Shown one piece after another: positions 15,343-26,966 of a stretch of DNA of 39,161 bases (position 1 is the stretch's first letter; every line of letters begins with the position of its first letter). Source of the stretch: Oerskovia rustica (GTDB lineage: Bacteria; Actinomycetota; Actinomycetes; Actinomycetales; Cellulomonadaceae); contig NZ_JACSQQ010000034.1 of the NCBI RefSeq assembly GCF_014836555.1, positions 1 through 39,161 of the forward strand, written 5' to 3'. The notes under the pieces are model-generated. The model saw only the letters and a list, made by a program, of their open reading frames with translations. It searched no databases and was not told the DNA's origin. The translations under genes were made by a program, and so were the position numbers.

Positions 15343-15570
15343 ACAGGCATCGACCCGGCCATCACCGGTGAGCCTCCGGAAGAACAGGTCCCGCCGCGCG
15401 GGACCCCAGTAGAACCGGACGGGTAGGCCCGTCACAGCCGTGTCGAGCGGTCGCCGCTCGGGCGCTCACGGTGCCCGACGACGGCAAGCGGGGTGGTACC
15501 GCGGCTCGCCTTCTCCCTCGGGAACCAGGGAAGGGTGGTCGTCCTCGCACGAGCACGTCCCGGACCACCG
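15343..15570 (+). promoter_or_regulatory. T-box riboswitch for isoleucyl-tRNA (ultrashort stem I type)
   Basis: The leader contains the T-box core TGGTACCGCGG (15494-15504), whose bulge pairs with the uncharged tRNA acceptor end. A minimal stem-loop at 15355-15368 presents ATC (15361-15363) in a six-nt loop as the isoleucine specifier codon. This is followed by the conserved AGCCTCCGGAAGAAC region of actinobacterial ileS T-boxes. After the core come a CTCCCT/AGGGA hairpin and GGTGGTC (15534-15540) pairing with GACCACC (15563-15569). No T-run follows, so control is probably at translation initiation, as established for actinobacterial ileS T-boxes. The exact 5' boundary is approximate. Confidence 0.93.
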
Positions 15571-15599
15571 CCTGCCACTCACGATGGAGCCACTGAGCC

Positions 15600-18500
15600 A
15601 TGGCCTACCCTCTGCACCGCACCGACGACACCGCCCCTGACGGTCAGGGCCACCAGATCCCCGCCAGCCCCAACCTGCCCGCGCTCGAGCGTGGCGTGCT
15701 GTCGTACTGGTCCAAGGACGACACGTTCCGTGCGTCGATCGAGCACCGCGAGGCGGGCCAGGACGGCGACAACGAGTTCGTCTTCTACGACGGCCCTCCG
15801 TTCGCGAACGGCCTGCCGCACTACGGCCACCTCCTGACGGGCTACGCCAAGGACGTCGTGCCGCGCTACATGACGATGCGTGGCAAGCGCGTCGAGCGCC
15901 GCTTCGGCTGGGACACGCACGGCCTGCCGGCCGAGCTCGAGGCCGAGCGCGTGCTGGGCATCACCGACAAGTCCCAGATCGAGGCCATGGGCATCGCCGC
16001 GTTCAACGAGGCCTGCCGCGAGTCCGTGCTCAAGTACACGGACGAGTGGAAGGAGTACGTGACGCGTCAGGCGCGCTGGGTCGACTTCGCGAACGACTAC
16101 AAGACGCTCGACATCACGTTCATGGAGTCGGTCATCTGGGCGTTCAAGCGCCTGTACGACAAGGGGCTCGCGTACGAGGGCTACCGCGTGCTGCCGTACT
16201 GCTGGCGCGACGAGACCCCGCTGTCGAACCATGAGCTGCGCATGGACGACGACGTGTACCAGTCGCGTCAGGACCCGGCGCTCACGGTCGGGTTCCGCCT
16301 CTCCGGCGACGCCGTGGACGGCGGCGCCTCTCCGGCCGCCGGTGCGCTCGTCCTCGTGTGGACCACGACCCCTTGGACGCTGCCCTCGAACCTGGCGGTC
16401 GCCGTCGGGCCGGACGTCGACTACGTCGTGGTGCGCGCCGGTGCCGGCTCGGCCGTGGCCGGCGACACGGTCGTGCTCGCGGCCGCCCGGCTGGGCGCCT
16501 ACACCAAGGAGCTCGGGGAGGACGCCGAGGTCCTGGCGACCGTCAAGGGCGCCGACCTGGCGGGCCTGCGCTACACCCCGGCCTTCGACTACTTCACGGA
16601 CCGTTCGGCCGAGGGCTGGCCGAACGCGCACCAGGTGCTCGTGGCCGACTTCGTGACGACCGAGGACGGCACGGGCATCGTCCACCTGGCGCCCGCCTTC
16701 GGTGAGGACGACATGGCCGTGTGCGACGCCGCGGGCATCGTGCCCGTCGTGCCCGTCGACGCCCGTGGGCGTTTCACCAACGCGGTCCCCGACTACGCGG
16801 GCGAGCAGGTCTTCGACGCCAACCCCAAGGTCATCAAGGACCTCAAGGAGGGCACCGGCCCGCTCGCACGCGTCGAGGCCGCCGCGCGCGCCGTCGTGCT
16901 GCGCCACGAGACCTACCAGCACTCCTACCCGCACTGCTGGCGCTGCCGGAACCCCCTGATCTACAAGGCGGTCTCGAGCTGGTTCGTGCGCGTGACCGAG
17001 TTCCGCGACCGCATGGTCGAGCTCAACCAGGACATCACGTGGACGCCCGAGCACATCCGCGACGGCCAGTTCGGCAAGTGGCTCGCGGGCGCGCGCGACT
17101 GGTCGATCTCGCGCAACCGCTACTGGGGCACGCCCATCCCCGTGTGGGTCTCGGACGACGCGAACTACCCGCGCATCGACGTCTACGGCTCGATCGCCGA
17201 GCTCGAGGCGGACTTCGGCGTGCCCGTCACGGACCTGCACCGCCCGTTCATCGACGACCTGACGCGCCCCAACCCGGACGACCCCACCGGGAGGTCCGTC
17301 ATGCGCCGCATCCCCGACGTCCTGGACGTGTGGTTCGACTCGGGCTCGATGCCGTTCGCACAGGTGCACTACCCGTTCGAGAACGCCGACTGGTTCGAGC
17401 ACCACTACCCGGGCGACTTCATCGTCGAGTACATCGGCCAGACCCGCGGCTGGTTCTACACGCTGCACGTCCTGGCCACGGCCCTGTTCGACCGACCGGC
17501 GTTCCGCTCGGCCGTCTCGCACGGGATCGTGCTCGGCTCCGACGGGCGCAAGATGAGCAAGTCCCTGCGCAACTACCCGGACGTCTCCGAGGTCCTGGAC
17601 CGCGACGGCTCCGACGCGATGCGCTGGTTCCTCATGAGCTCGCCCATCCTGCGTGGCGGGAACCTCATCGTGACCGAGGAGGGCATCCGCGACTCGGTGC
17701 GCCAGGTGCTGCTGCCGCTGTGGAGCACCTACTACTTCTTCACGCTCTACTCGAACAACGCCGCCGACGGCGCGGGGTACACCGCGAAGCGTGTGGCCCC
17801 CGAGCGCGTCGCGGACCTCCCGGCCCTCGACCGCTACCTGCTGGCCCGCACGCACGACCTGGTCGAGACCGTGACGACCCAGCTCGACGCGTACGACATC
17901 GCCGGGGCGTGCGAGGCGGTGCGCGAGCACCTCGACGTGCTGACCAACTGGTACGTCCGCACGCAGCGCGACCGCTTCTGGGACGAGGACGCGGACGCGT
18001 TCGACACGCTGTGGACGGCCCTCGAGGTCCTCACGCGGGTCACGGCGCCGCTCGCGCCGCTGCTCGCGGAGGAGGTCTGGCGCGGGCTCACGGGCGGGCG
18101 CAGCGTGCACCTGACCGACTGGCCGAGCGTCACGGCGCAGGAGCCGTCCGAGACCTCCGCCGACTCGCTCGCGGGCGTCCTGGTCGCCGACGACGCGCTC
18201 GTCGCCTCGATGGACCTCGTCCGCTCGGTGGCCTCGCTCTCGCTCGGGCTGCGCAAGGCGCACTCGCTGCGCGTGCGCCAGCCGCTGAGCACGCTGACCG
18301 TCGTGACCGAGGACCCGGCAGCGCTCACGCCCTACGCCGACCTGCTGGCCCGCGAGCTCAACGTCAAGACCGTGCGGTTCCTCGACCTGGAGTCGGGCGC
18401 GGCGGACGAGTTCGGCGTCTCGCAGAAGCTCACGGTCAACGCGCGGGCCGCCGGCCCGCGCCTGGGCCGCGGCGTCCAGGCGGTCATCAAGGCCGCCAAG

Positions 18501-18983
18501 GCGGGTGCGTGGCGCGTGGGCGACGACGGCTTCGTCGTCGTCGAGACGCCCGACGGCGACGTGCCGCTGCTCGGCTCGGAGTACGAGCTCACGACCGTGG
18601 TGCTCGCCGAGCAGGGCCACGACGAGGTCGACCCGGCGGCCCCGTCGATCGCGGCGGCCGTGCTGCCCACGGGCGGGTTCGTGGTCCTCGACCTCGAGCT
18701 GAACGACGCGCTCCTGGCCGAGGGGTACGCGCGCGACATCGTGCGCGAGGTCCAGGACGCCCGCAAGGCCGCCGGTCTCGACGTCTCCGACCGGATCGAC
18801 CTGTCGCTCTCGGTGCCCGGCCCCTGGCAGGGCGCGGTCGAGGACCACCGCGAGCTCATCGCGGGCGAGACCCTCGCCGTGAGCGTCACGATCGACCTGT
18901 CGCCGACCGACGAGCGCCAGGTCCTCGTGACCAAGGCCTCCTCGGACGCCGGCGTGTCCGGGACGACGGAGGTGCAGGCGTGA
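15600..18983 (+). CDS. ileS: Isoleucyl-tRNA synthetase (type 2 IleRS)
   Basis: This is a 1127-aa class I synthetase that charges tRNA-Ile. The HIGH-type motif HYGH is at 74-77 and KMSKS at 651-655. The CP1 editing domain lies between them (the [11 protein letters not shown] segment), and the anticodon-binding domain contains [11 protein letters not shown]. Length and sequence fit the eukaryote-like IleRS2 class common in actinobacteria, which is generally less mupirocin-sensitive; that property is family knowledge, not shown here. The ATG at 15600 is preceded by the T-box leader and a weakly placed GGAG, in line with translational control. It overlaps folC by 4 bp (GTGA). Confidence 0.97.
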   Translation: MAYPLHRTDDTAPDGQGHQIPASPNLPALERGVLSYWSKDDTFRASIEHREAGQDGDNEFVFYDGPPFANGLPHYGHLLTGYAKDVVPRYMTMRGKRVERRFGWDTHGLPAELEAERVLGITDKSQIEAMGIAAFNEACRESVLKYTDEWKEYVTRQARWVDFANDYKTLDITFMESVIWAFKRLYDKGLAYEGYRVLPYCWRDETPLSNHELRMDDDVYQSRQDPALTVGFRLSGDAVDGGASPAAGALVLVWTTTPWTLPSNLAVAVGPDVDYVVVRAGAGSAVAGDTVVLAAARLGAYTKELGEDAEVLATVKGADLAGLRYTPAFDYFTDRSAEGWPNAHQVLVADFVTTEDGTGIVHLAPAFGEDDMAVCDAAGIVPVVPVDARGRFTNAVPDYAGEQVFDANPKVIKDLKEGTGPLARVEAAARAVVLRHETYQHSYPHCWRCRNPLIYKAVSSWFVRVTEFRDRMVELNQDITWTPEHIRDGQFGKWLAGARDWSISRNRYWGTPIPVWVSDDANYPRIDVYGSIAELEADFGVPVTDLHRPFIDDLTRPNPDDPTGRSVMRRIPDVLDVWFDSGSMPFAQVHYPFENADWFEHHYPGDFIVEYIGQTRGWFYTLHVLATALFDRPAFRSAVSHGIVLGSDGRKMSKSLRNYPDVSEVLDRDGSDAMRWFLMSSPILRGGNLIVTEEGIRDSVRQVLLPLWSTYYFFTLYSNNAADGAGYTAKRVAPERVADLPALDRYLLARTHDLVETVTTQLDAYDIAGACEAVREHLDVLTNWYVRTQRDRFWDEDADAFDTLWTALEVLTRVTAPLAPLLAEEVWRGLTGGRSVHLTDWPSVTAQEPSETSADSLAGVLVADDALVASMDLVRSVASLSLGLRKAHSLRVRQPLSTLTVVTEDPAALTPYADLLARELNVKTVRFLDLESGAADEFGVSQKLTVNARAAGPRLGRGVQAVIKAAKAGAWRVGDDGFVVVETPDGDVPLLGSEYELTTVVLAEQGHDEVDPAAPSIAAAVLPTGGFVVLDLELNDALLAEGYARDIVREVQDARKAAGLDVSDRIDLSLSVPGPWQGAVEDHRELIAGETLAVSVTIDLSPTDERQVLVTKASSDAGVSGTTEVQA

Positions 18984-20428
18984 GCGGCATCCGCCTGGGT
19001 CGGGGCGCCGGCGAGCGTCCCGGGGACAAGGACGCGCGGCGCCCCGGCGGCGCCGCGCACCAGCGCACGGCCGAGGAGACCGCAGCGCTCGAGGACCTGG
19101 CCACGGTGTACGCGCACATCATGGACCGGGCCCCCGAGCACGACATCGACCCGACGCTCGACCGCGTGCAGCGGGTCCTCGAGCTCCTGGGCGACCCCCA
19201 GAAGGCGTACCGGACCGTCCACATCACGGGGACCAACGGGAAGACGTCGACCTCGCGCATGGTCGAGCGGCTCGTGCGCGAGCACGGCCTGCGCACCGGA
19301 CGATTCACGAGCCCGCACCTGACGTCGGTCACCGAGCGCATCGCGATCGACGGCGAGCCGGTGAGCCCGGCGCGCTTCGTCGAGATCTGGGAGGACGTCG
19401 CGCCGTACGTCGGCGTGGTCGACCGCGAGTCGCAGGAGGCAGGCGGGCCGCGGCTGAGCTTCTTCGAGGTGCTCACGGTCATGGCCTTCGCCGCGTTCGC
19501 CGACGCCCCCGTGGACGTCGCGGTCGTCGAGGTCGGCATGGGCGGCAGCTGGGACTCGACCAACGTCGTGGACGGCGACGTCGCGATCGTGACGCCCGTC
19601 TCGATCGACCACACGCGCTGGCTCGGCCACACGATCGAGGAGATCGCGACCGAGAAGGCCGGGATCGTCAAGGAGGGCGCGGTCGTGGTGCTCGCCGAGC
19701 AGAGCGACGTGGCCGAGGCCATCGTGATCGAGGCGGCGGCCGCCAAGGGCGCCCGCGTGCTGCGCGAGGGCCAGGACATCGCGGTCGCCGGACGCACGCC
19801 CGCGGTCGGGGGACAGGTCGTCGACCTGCGCACCCCGGCCGGCCTGTACACGCAGATCTTCCTGCCCATGATCGGCGAGCACCAGGCGCACAACGCCCTG
19901 CTCGCCCTCTCGGCGACCGAGGCGCTGCTCTCGGGCGGCCGGGCGCTCGACGGCGGGGTCGTCGAGGCCGCGTTCGGCGACGTGTCCTCGCCCGGTCGTC
20001 TCGAGGTCCTGCGGTCCAGCCCGACCGTGATCGTCGACGCAGCCCACAACCCCGCGGGCGCCGAGGCGCTCGTCGCGGCCGTCGACGAGGCGTTCGAGTT
20101 CGAGCGGCTCATCGGGGTCGTCGCGATCATGGGCGACAAGGACTCCGAGCAGATCCTGTCGGTGCTCGAGCCCGTGCTCGCCGAGATCGTCGTGACGCGC
20201 AACTCGGCCGAGCGGTCGGCCGACCCGGCGGACCTCGCCGAGATCGCGATCGACGTGTTCGGGGAGGACCGGGTCCACTCCGCCGAGCGGCTCGACGAGG
20301 CTCTCGCGATCGCGGTCGACCTGGCCGAGCGCGACGACTCGGTCGGCGTCGGCGTCGGGACCGGGGTCCTCGTGACCGGGTCCGTGATCACCGCGGCCGA
20401 CGTGCGGATCCTGCTCGGGCGCGGCTGA
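18980..20428 (+). CDS. folC: Bifunctional folylpolyglutamate / dihydrofolate synthase
   Basis: This 482-aa Mur-ligase-family enzyme adds glutamate to dihydropteroate and folates in the cytoplasm. The P-loop TGTNGKTS is at 83-90, followed by [11 protein letters not shown]. The central domain contains [17 protein letters not shown] and [22 protein letters not shown]; the C-terminal ligand domain starts with [12 protein letters not shown]. The N-terminal 35 residues are a polar extension. GTG at 18980 overlaps the ileS stop, so folC is translationally coupled and comes under the T-box transcript. In other actinobacteria DUF4233 and ndk follow directly; here a strong terminator and a 5-kb insert intervene. 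Confidence 0.96.
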   Translation: MSGIRLGRGAGERPGDKDARRPGGAAHQRTAEETAALEDLATVYAHIMDRAPEHDIDPTLDRVQRVLELLGDPQKAYRTVHITGTNGKTSTSRMVERLVREHGLRTGRFTSPHLTSVTERIAIDGEPVSPARFVEIWEDVAPYVGVVDRESQEAGGPRLSFFEVLTVMAFAAFADAPVDVAVVEVGMGGSWDSTNVVDGDVAIVTPVSIDHTRWLGHTIEEIATEKAGIVKEGAVVVLAEQSDVAEAIVIEAAAAKGARVLREGQDIAVAGRTPAVGGQVVDLRTPAGLYTQIFLPMIGEHQAHNALLALSATEALLSGGRALDGGVVEAAFGDVSSPGRLEVLRSSPTVIVDAAHNPAGAEALVAAVDEAFEFERLIGVVAIMGDKDSEQILSVLEPVLAEIVVTRNSAERSADPADLAEIAIDVFGEDRVHSAERLDEALAIAVDLAERDDSVGVGVGTGVLVTGSVITAADVRILLGRG

Positions 20429-20444
20429 CCCCTCCCGCACGACC

Positions 20445-20486
20445 ACGACGCAGGAAGCCCCTCGGACGAGGGGCGCCCTGCGTCGT
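20445..20486 (+). terminator. Strong hairpin terminator after folC
   Basis: The outer arms are 20445-20454 and 20477-20486 (10 bp, exact). The inner stem GCCCCTC/GAGGGGC (20457-20463 and 20468-20474) closes a GGAC loop. It starts 17 bp after the folC stop. The rest of the gap to 20665 shows no clear promoter beyond a weak TTTGAT at about 20568. Confidence 0.82.
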
Positions 20487-20665
20487 CGGGCGGGCGTCAC
20501 TCCCGAGGCCGAGGCCTCCCACCCTGCGACGGCCCGGCTCCCTGCGTGCCGCGTTCCGCGCGGGGGTGTTTGATGGGGGGACGGGCACCGGGGGCACGCG
20601 TCACCGGTGCGCGAGCAGTGCACGCGGCCACCCGGTGCCGCAGCAGTCCGACGAAGGGATGCGCC

Positions 20666-21661
20666 ATGAAGAAGCTGCTCAACGACCCGCAGGACGCGGT
20701 GACGGAGTCGCTCGACGGGTTCGAGCTGGCCCACGCCGACCTGGTCGAGGTCCACCGCGCGCCGCTGTACGTCTCGCGCGCGGGTGGCGCGGTGCCCGGC
20801 AAGGTCGGGCTCGTCAGCGGGGGCGGCGCGGGGCACGAACCCCTGCACGCGGGCTTCGTGGGTGCCGGGATGCTCGACGCCGCAGTGCCCGGCGCGGTGT
20901 TCACCTCGCCCACGCCGGACCAGATCGTGCCGGCGATCCTCGGCGCCGACTCGGGCGCGGGCGTGCTCGCGATCGTCAAGAACTACACGGGCGACGTGCT
21001 CAACTTCGAGACCGCGCTCGAGCTCGTCGAGGCCGAGGGCACGCAGGCCGCGAGCATCCTCGTCAACGACGACGTCGCGGTCGAGGACTCGCTCTACACC
21101 GCAGGGCGTCGCGGTGTGGCCGGGACGGTCGCGGTCGAGAAGATCGCCGGGGCCGCCGCGGACCGCGGGGACGACCTGGGCAAGGTCACCGAGATCGCCG
21201 GCCGGGTCGTCGCCAACGTCCGCTCCATGGGGGTCGCGCTGAGCGCCTGCACCGTGCCGCACGTGGGCAAGCCCAGCTTCGACCTCGGCGACGACGAGAT
21301 CGAGATCGGCATCGGGATCCACGGCGAGCCGGGCCGTCACCGCATCCCCCTGGCCTCCGCGGACGAGATCACGGGCATGCTCGTCGACGCCGTCGCGGAG
21401 GACCTGCGGCTCGAGGGCGGCGAGCGAGTGTTGCTGTTCGTTAACGGTATGGGCGGTACGCCCCAGTCCGAGCTCTACGTCGTCTATCGTCAGGCGAGGA
21501 GGCTGCTCGAGGCGCGCGGCGTGGCGGTCACCCGCTCGCTCGTGGGCAACTACGTCACCTCGCTGGAGATGCAGGGGGCCTCGGTCACCGTGCTCCGGCT
21601 GGACGACGAGCTGACCGCGCTCTGGGACGCGCCCGTGCACACCGCCGCTCTGCGGTGGTGA
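20666..21661 (+). CDS. dhaK: PTS-dependent dihydroxyacetone kinase, substrate-binding subunit
   Basis: This 331-aa protein is the DhaK subunit, which binds dihydroxyacetone covalently through a His and receives phosphate from Dha[17 protein letters not shown] (51-66) forms the phosphate/substrate pocket, and the substrate-linking His is His219 in [11 protein letters not shown]. The length matches DhaK (about 330-356 aa), and there is no fused ATP-binding domain, which marks the PTS form. AAGGGA lies about 11 nt upstream of the ATG. The first gene of dhaK-dhaL-dhaM, it is followed by two hairpins before dhaL. It acts in glycerol/dihydroxyacetone catabolism, giving DHAP for glycolysis. Confidence 0.96.
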   Translation: MKKLLNDPQDAVTESLDGFELAHADLVEVHRAPLYVSRAGGAVPGKVGLVSGGGAGHEPLHAGFVGAGMLDAAVPGAVFTSPTPDQIVPAILGADSGAGVLAIVKNYTGDVLNFETALELVEAEGTQAASILVNDDVAVEDSLYTAGRRGVAGTVAVEKIAGAAADRGDDLGKVTEIAGRVVANVRSMGVALSACTVPHVGKPSFDLGDDEIEIGIGIHGEPGRHRIPLASADEITGMLVDAVAEDLRLEGGERVLLFVNGMGGTPQSELYVVYRQARRLLEARGVAVTRSLVGNYVTSLEMQGASVTVLRLDDELTALWDAPVHTAALRW

Positions 21662-21671
21662 CTCCGGCCGA

Positions 21672-21726
21672 CCCCCGAGAGCCGGGGGACGGCGCAACCG
21701 GGGCGGTTCTCGCGGAACCGCCCCGG
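21672..21726 (+). promoter_or_regulatory. Tandem hairpins between dhaK and dhaL
   Basis: The first stem is CCCCCG/CGGGGG (21672-21677 and 21683-21688). The second is a perfect 12-bp stem (21698-21709 and 21715-21726) with a 5-nt loop. They occupy most of the 86-bp gap and end shortly before the dhaL Shine-Dalgarno. No T-run follows, so they could be a partial terminator, a processing site, or a stabiliser that sets the DhaK to DhaL ratio. Confidence 0.55.
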
Positions 21727-21747
21727 ACAGTAGGGAAAGGGCGATTG

Positions 21748-22392
21748 ATGACGCTGGACGTTGCGTGGGCTGTGCGCTGGATGAGGGATACCGCGACGAT
21801 GATCGTGTCGGCGCGGGACGAGCTCACCGAGCTGGACCGTCAGATCGGCGACGGTGACCACGGCGAGAACCTGAACCGAGGGTTCCAGGCGGTCGTCGCC
21901 AAGCTGGACGGGCTGGAGGCCGAGCCCGCGCAGATCGGCGACGTGCTCAAGCTCGTGGCGACCACGCTCATGTCCTCGGTCGGAGGCGCGTCGGGGCCGC
22001 TCTACGGCACCGCGTTCCTGCGCGCGGCAAAGGTCACGGGACTGGCGGAGCTCGACTCCTCGGCCGTCGTCGCGCTGCTCGAGGGTGCGCTCGAGGGAAT
22101 CACCGCGCGTGGCAAGGCCGCACCGGGGGAGAAGACCATGGTCGATGCCTGGCAGCCCGCGGTCGACGCCGCGGTCGCCGCGGCGGACTCCGGCGCGGCC
22201 CCCGTGGGCGTCCTCGAGGCTGCGCTCGCCGCGGCCGAGGCCGGCGCTCTCGCGACGGTCCCCCTGGTCGCGACCAAGGGACGGGCGAGCTACCTGGGCG
22301 AACGGAGCATCGGGCACCAGGACCCGGGGGCGACGTCGACCGTCGTGATCCTGCGGGCTGCGGTCGCGGCGGCCACCGCTCCCGGTGAATGA
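21748..22392 (+). CDS. dhaL: Dihydroxyacetone kinase, ADP-binding subunit
   Basis: This is a 214-aa all-helical DhaL. The Mg-ADP-binding aspartates are seen as Asp30, Asp35 and Asp37 in LDRQIGDGDHGENL, and the glycine-rich loops appear in SSVGGASGPLYGTAFLRAA. The C-terminal GRASYLGERSIGHQDPGATS completes the family pattern. In the PTS-type enzyme, ADP stays bound as a coenzyme and is rephosphorylated by DhaM. The start at 21748 has AGGGAAAGGG upstream; an in-frame ATG at 21655 overlaps dhaK and the hairpins and was rejected. Its stop overlaps the region where dhaM begins. Confidence 0.96.
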   Translation: MTLDVAWAVRWMRDTATMIVSARDELTELDRQIGDGDHGENLNRGFQAVVAKLDGLEAEPAQIGDVLKLVATTLMSSVGGASGPLYGTAFLRAAKVTGLAELDSSAVVALLEGALEGITARGKAAPGEKTMVDAWQPAVDAAVAAADSGAAPVGVLEAALAAAEAGALATVPLVATKGRASYLGERSIGHQDPGATSTVVILRAAVAAATAPGE

Positions 22393-22399
22393 TGTCCCG

Positions 22400-23161
22400 A
22401 TGACTACCCCACAGCTCGGCGATCGCGCACGGATCGCCCTGGTGCTCGTGTCCCACTCGGCCCGCCTCGCGCAGGGGGCCGCCGAGCTCGCCGCGCAGAT
22501 GGCTCCCGGCGTGCTGCTCCTGCCCGCGGGCGGCACGGACGACGGCAGCCTGGGGACGAGCTATGACGTGGTGTCGACCGCGGTCGACGGGGGACTCGTG
22601 GGGACCGACGGGGTCGTGGTGCTCGCCGACCTGGGGTCGGCCGTCATGACGATCGAGTCGGTCATCGAGCTCGACGACTCGCTCGAGGGCCGGGTCGTCC
22701 TCGCGGACGCCCCGTTCGTCGAGGGGGCCGTCGCCGCGGCCGTCACGGCGCACGGCGGGGGCAGCCTCGCCGAGGTGCTCGCCTCGGCCGAGGCCGCCGG
22801 CAGCACCTTCGCGCAGAGTGCGGCCGGAGCCGGGGGAGGGTTCGTCCCCGCCGCCGGACCGGCCGACCAGCTCGCCGGCGCCGCGGGCATCGAGGACGAC
22901 TCGCCCGGCGCCCCGCGCGCGGTCACGCTGCGCAACCCGCTCGGCCTGCACGCCCGTCCGGCGGCGATCCTCGCCCGGCTCGTCGCGGGCTACGACGCGA
23001 AGGTCACCATCAACGGGGTCAACGCCGCGAGCGTGCTCGAGATGATGAAGCTGGGCGCGACCGGCGGGCGAGAGCTCGTGATCGCGGCCGAGGGGCGTCA
23101 GGCGAACGAGGCCCGGGACGCGGCGCTCGCCGCGGTCGAGGGGGGCTTCGGCGAGGTCTGA
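22400..23161 (+). CDS. dhaM: Dihydroxyacetone kinase phosphotransferase subunit, EIIA-HPr fusion
   Basis: This is a 253-aa two-domain PTS protein. The N-terminal EIIA-Man-like domain (1-135) has its phospho-His at His19 in LVSHSARL. A Gly/Ala linker (about 140-172) leads to an HPr-like domain (173-253) with the phospho-His His184 in GLHARPA. The EI-like third domain found in the E. coli protein is absent. It relays phosphate from the general PTS to ADP on DhaL. The start is uncertain: an in-frame GTG at 22385 overlaps dhaL and lacks a Shine-Dalgarno, so the ATG at 22400 was preferred because the domain starts close after it. A hairpin terminator follows. Confidence 0.94.
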   Translation: MTTPQLGDRARIALVLVSHSARLAQGAAELAAQMAPGVLLLPAGGTDDGSLGTSYDVVSTAVDGGLVGTDGVVVLADLGSAVMTIESVIELDDSLEGRVVLADAPFVEGAVAAAVTAHGGGSLAEVLASAEAAGSTFAQSAAGAGGGFVPAAGPADQLAGAAGIEDDSPGAPRAVTLRNPLGLHARPAAILARLVAGYDAKVTINGVNAASVLEMMKLGATGGRELVIAAEGRQANEARDAALAAVEGGFGEV

Positions 23162-23170
23162 CGCCCTGGT

Positions 23171-23199
23171 TCGTCGCCCGCCCCGATCGCGGGTGACGA
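23171..23199 (+). terminator. 11-bp hairpin after dhaM
   Basis: TCGTCGCCCGC (23171-23181) pairs with GCGGGTGACGA (23189-23199), including one G-T pair, around a 7-nt loop. It lies 9 bp after the dhaM stop. Confidence 0.6.
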
Positions 23200-23219
23200 G
23201 CGCCCGCCCGTGACCGGCG

Positions 23220-23265
23220 TCACGTGAATACTGCATTGCCTGCAAAGTTGCACGACATGTAATGT
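23220..23265 (+). promoter_or_regulatory. Promoter and palindromes upstream of the second TetR/MFS pair
   Basis: A -35 TTGCCT (23236-23241), an 18-bp spacer and a -10 TAATGT (23260-23265) put the start of transcription at the GTG (23273), so the message is probably leaderless. Two palindromes are operator candidates: TCACGTGA (23220-23227) and TGCAAAGTTGCA (23241-23252), the latter inside the spacer. Confidence 0.6.
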
Positions 23266-23272
23266 TGCGGCT

Positions 23273-23905
23273 GTGCAGAACCTTGTCGAGCCCTCCGCAG
23301 CCCCCACGGGTCTGCGCGAGCGCAAGAAGCGCGAGCGCCGTGAGGCGCTCATCGACGCCGCCCAGACCCTCGTGCTCGAGCGGGGCCTGGACGACGTCAC
23401 GGTCGAGGACGTCTGCACCTCGATCGGCGTCTCGACACGGACGTTCTTCAACTACTTCGCGTCGAAGGACGACGCGGTGCTCGGGGTCGAGGACTTCTCC
23501 CCGTCGCCCGACGCCGTCGCCGTCTTCGTCGCTGGCGGCCCCACGGGGGACCTCCTGGACGACCTCCAGGCGCTCGTCACCGACCTGCTCGCCCACCAGG
23601 TGATGTCCCTCGACCGCGTGCACCGGGCGATCAGGCTCGTCGAGCGCGAGCCCCGGCTCCTCGCCCGCCACATGTGGTGGATCGAGAACCTGCGCACGGG
23701 ACTCGTCGGCGTGTTCGACCGCCGCCGCGCCGACCACCCCTTCGTCCCCGAGCCCGAGCTGCTCGCCATGGTCGTGATGAGCCTCCTGCGCACCACGACC
23801 CTCGAGTGGGAGCGCCTCGGGCGCACGGGCGAACCGGTCGACCACCTCGGCTCGGTCGTCACCCAGCTCCGGGCTCTCGTCCGTCCGGGGTCCGCGCCGG
23901 ACTGA
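23273..23905 (+). CDS. TetR-family regulator, probable repressor of the adjacent efflux pump
   Basis: This is a 210-aa regulator. A basic RERKKRERREALIDAAQ precedes the helix-turn-helix VEDVCTSIGVSTRTFFNYF (about residues 44-62). The C-terminal domain is helical, with a conserved HMWWIENLR region. This layout is typical of AcrR-like regulators next to EmrB/QacA pumps in actinobacteria. GTG at 23273 has no Shine-Dalgarno and starts 13 nt after the first base of a -10 hexamer. The next gene, 96 bp downstream on the same strand, is a DHA2 efflux transporter and the likely target together with itself. The inducer is unknown. Confidence 0.92.
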   Translation: MQNLVEPSAAPTGLRERKKRERREALIDAAQTLVLERGLDDVTVEDVCTSIGVSTRTFFNYFASKDDAVLGVEDFSPSPDAVAVFVAGGPTGDLLDDLQALVTDLLAHQVMSLDRVHRAIRLVEREPRLLARHMWWIENLRTGLVGVFDRRRADHPFVPEPELLAMVVMSLLRTTTLEWERLGRTGEPVDHLGSVVTQLRALVRPGSAPD

Positions 23906-25732
<1,827 letters not shown>

Positions 25733-25742
25733 ACTGAGCCGC

Positions 25743-26249
25743 GTGAGCTCCACCATCGAACCGGCCGACAAGCCGGCAGAGCAGGCCCGGCCCGCCGCGT
25801 CCGCCGCCCCCTCGGGCGAGGACGTGGCGGGCCCGCCCCGCATCAAGGCCAAGAAGTCCGCGAAGATCCAGTTCACGTCGACGACGCTGCTGCTCGAGGC
25901 CTTCCTCGTGCTGTTCGCGACCCTCGTCGCGTACGGGCTGCGGACCGTGCCCTACGCGTGGCCGGACCGGATGCAGGTGCCCTCGGGCCCGGCGATCTGG
26001 ATCGTGGGCGGGACGCTCATGGTCGTGCTGATCCTGCTCAGCCGCATGGTCGGCGGGCCGGGCGGGTACGTCGCGGGCTCGGTCGTGCAGCTCCCCGTGA
26101 TCGCGTGCGGCTTCGCGGTGCCGCTGATGTTCCTGGTCGGAGGCATCTTCGTGGTCCTGTGGATCGTGTCGCTGCGTCTCGGCGGACGGATCGACCGCGA
26201 GCGCGCCGCGTACGACGCCGAGCACCCGGAGACCGCACCGAACATGTGA
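25743..26249 (+). CDS. DUF4233 integral membrane protein
   Basis: This is a 168-aa protein. Its N-terminal 45 residues are hydrophilic and Ala/Pro/Lys-rich. Four hydrophobic helices follow (about 48-66, 84-101, 108-127 and 128-145), with [13 protein letters not shown] between helices 2 and 3. The C-terminal tail ([13 protein letters not shown]) is typical of DUF4233 proteins found between folC and ndk in actinobacteria, for example Rv2446c. The function is unknown. The GTG start has no Shine-Dalgarno and is placed for leaderless expression. It is separated from folC here by about 5.3 kb of accessory genes. Confidence 0.9.
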   Translation: MSSTIEPADKPAEQARPAASAAPSGEDVAGPPRIKAKKSAKIQFTSTTLLLEAFLVLFATLVAYGLRTVPYAWPDRMQVPSGPAIWIVGGTLMVVLILLSRMVGGPGGYVAGSVVQLPVIACGFAVPLMFLVGGIFVVLWIVSLRLGGRIDRERAAYDAEHPETAPNM

Positions 26250-26259
26250 GCGCGGCCGG

Positions 26260-26265
26260 TAGGGT
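26260..26265 (+). promoter_or_regulatory. -10 hexamer TAGGGT of ndk
   Basis: TAGGGT lies 13 nt before the ndk ATG (26273), 10 bp after the DUF4233 stop. No Shine-Dalgarno is seen, so ndk can be expressed leaderless from its own promoter. Confidence 0.55.
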
Positions 26266-26272
26266 CGTGCGC

Positions 26273-26737
26273 ATGACTGATGTTGCAGCCCCCGTCGTCG
26301 CCGACGCGCTCTCCGAGACCATCGAGCGCACCCTCGTCCTCGTCAAGCCCGACGGCGTCCGTCGCGGCCTGTCGGGAGAGATCCTCCGCCGCGTCGAGGC
26401 CAAGGGGTACACCCTGGCCGCCGTCCAGCTCCTGGACGCCACCCCTGAGCTCCTCGCGGCGCACTACGCCGAGCACGAGGGCAAGCCGTTCTTCGCCCCG
26501 CTCGTCGACTTCATGCTCTCCGGCCCGATCCTCGCGGTCGTCGCCGAGGGGCAGGGCGTCATCCCGGGCTTCCGCTCGCTGGCCGGCACGACCGACCCGA
26601 CGGCAGCCGCCCCCGGCACCATCCGTGGTGACCTGGGCCGCGACTGGGGCCTGAAGGTCCAGCAGAACCTGGTCCACGGCTCGGACTCCCCGGAGTCCGC
26701 GGCCCGCGAGATCGCGCTCTGGTTCCCCGGTCTCTGA
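26273..26737 (+). CDS. ndk: Nucleoside diphosphate kinase
   Basis: This 154-aa enzyme transfers the gamma-phosphate between nucleoside tri- and diphosphates in the cytoplasm through a phospho-His. The hallmark NLVHGSDS contains the catalytic His, and [16 protein letters not shown] starts the fold after a 17-residue N-terminal extension longer than in most NDKs. The TIRGDLG nucleotide-binding segment is present, and the protein ends in [10 protein letters not shown] starting point at the later, family-typical position is not available as ATG or GTG, so 26273 is favoured. The following 229 bp (26738-26966) hold only a 6-bp CCGGCC/GGCCGG hairpin at 26772-26788 and the smc promoter. Confidence 0.97.
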   Translation: MTDVAAPVVADALSETIERTLVLVKPDGVRRGLSGEILRRVEAKGYTLAAVQLLDATPELLAAHYAEHEGKPFFAPLVDFMLSGPILAVVAEGQGVIPGFRSLAGTTDPTAAAPGTIRGDLGRDWGLKVQQNLVHGSDSPESAAREIALWFPGL

Positions 26738-26953
26738 GCACCACCCGCACCACCTGCAGGCGCCCCCGTCGCCGGCCGGGGGGGCCGGTCTGCACCGGCG
26801 TGGAGCACAGGGAGGGGCGACGGTGGGGGCGCAGGTCGTGGCTGGCCTGGCGGGAGGTCGCGAGGGACGAGCGGCCGGACGGAAGTACCGGGCCCCCACC
26901 CTCGTCCTTGCCCTCAGCCCCACCACCTCCCCGTCTCACCCGCAGATCCGCAC

Positions 26954-26959
26954 TAGGCT
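26954..26959 (+). promoter_or_regulatory. -10 hexamer TAGGCT of smc
   Basis: TAGGCT starts 13 nt before GTG 26967, with no Shine-Dalgarno, giving a predicted leaderless smc transcript. Confidence 0.55.
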
Positions 26960-26966
26960 CTGACCC

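Noticed and set aside
15579-18848. A 1089-codon open frame antisense to ileS, and another antisense frame (18332-21697) over folC and dhaK
   Set aside because: Compositional shadows of conserved plus-strand genes; His/Arg/Asp-rich, no ribosome binding site, no recognisable fold.
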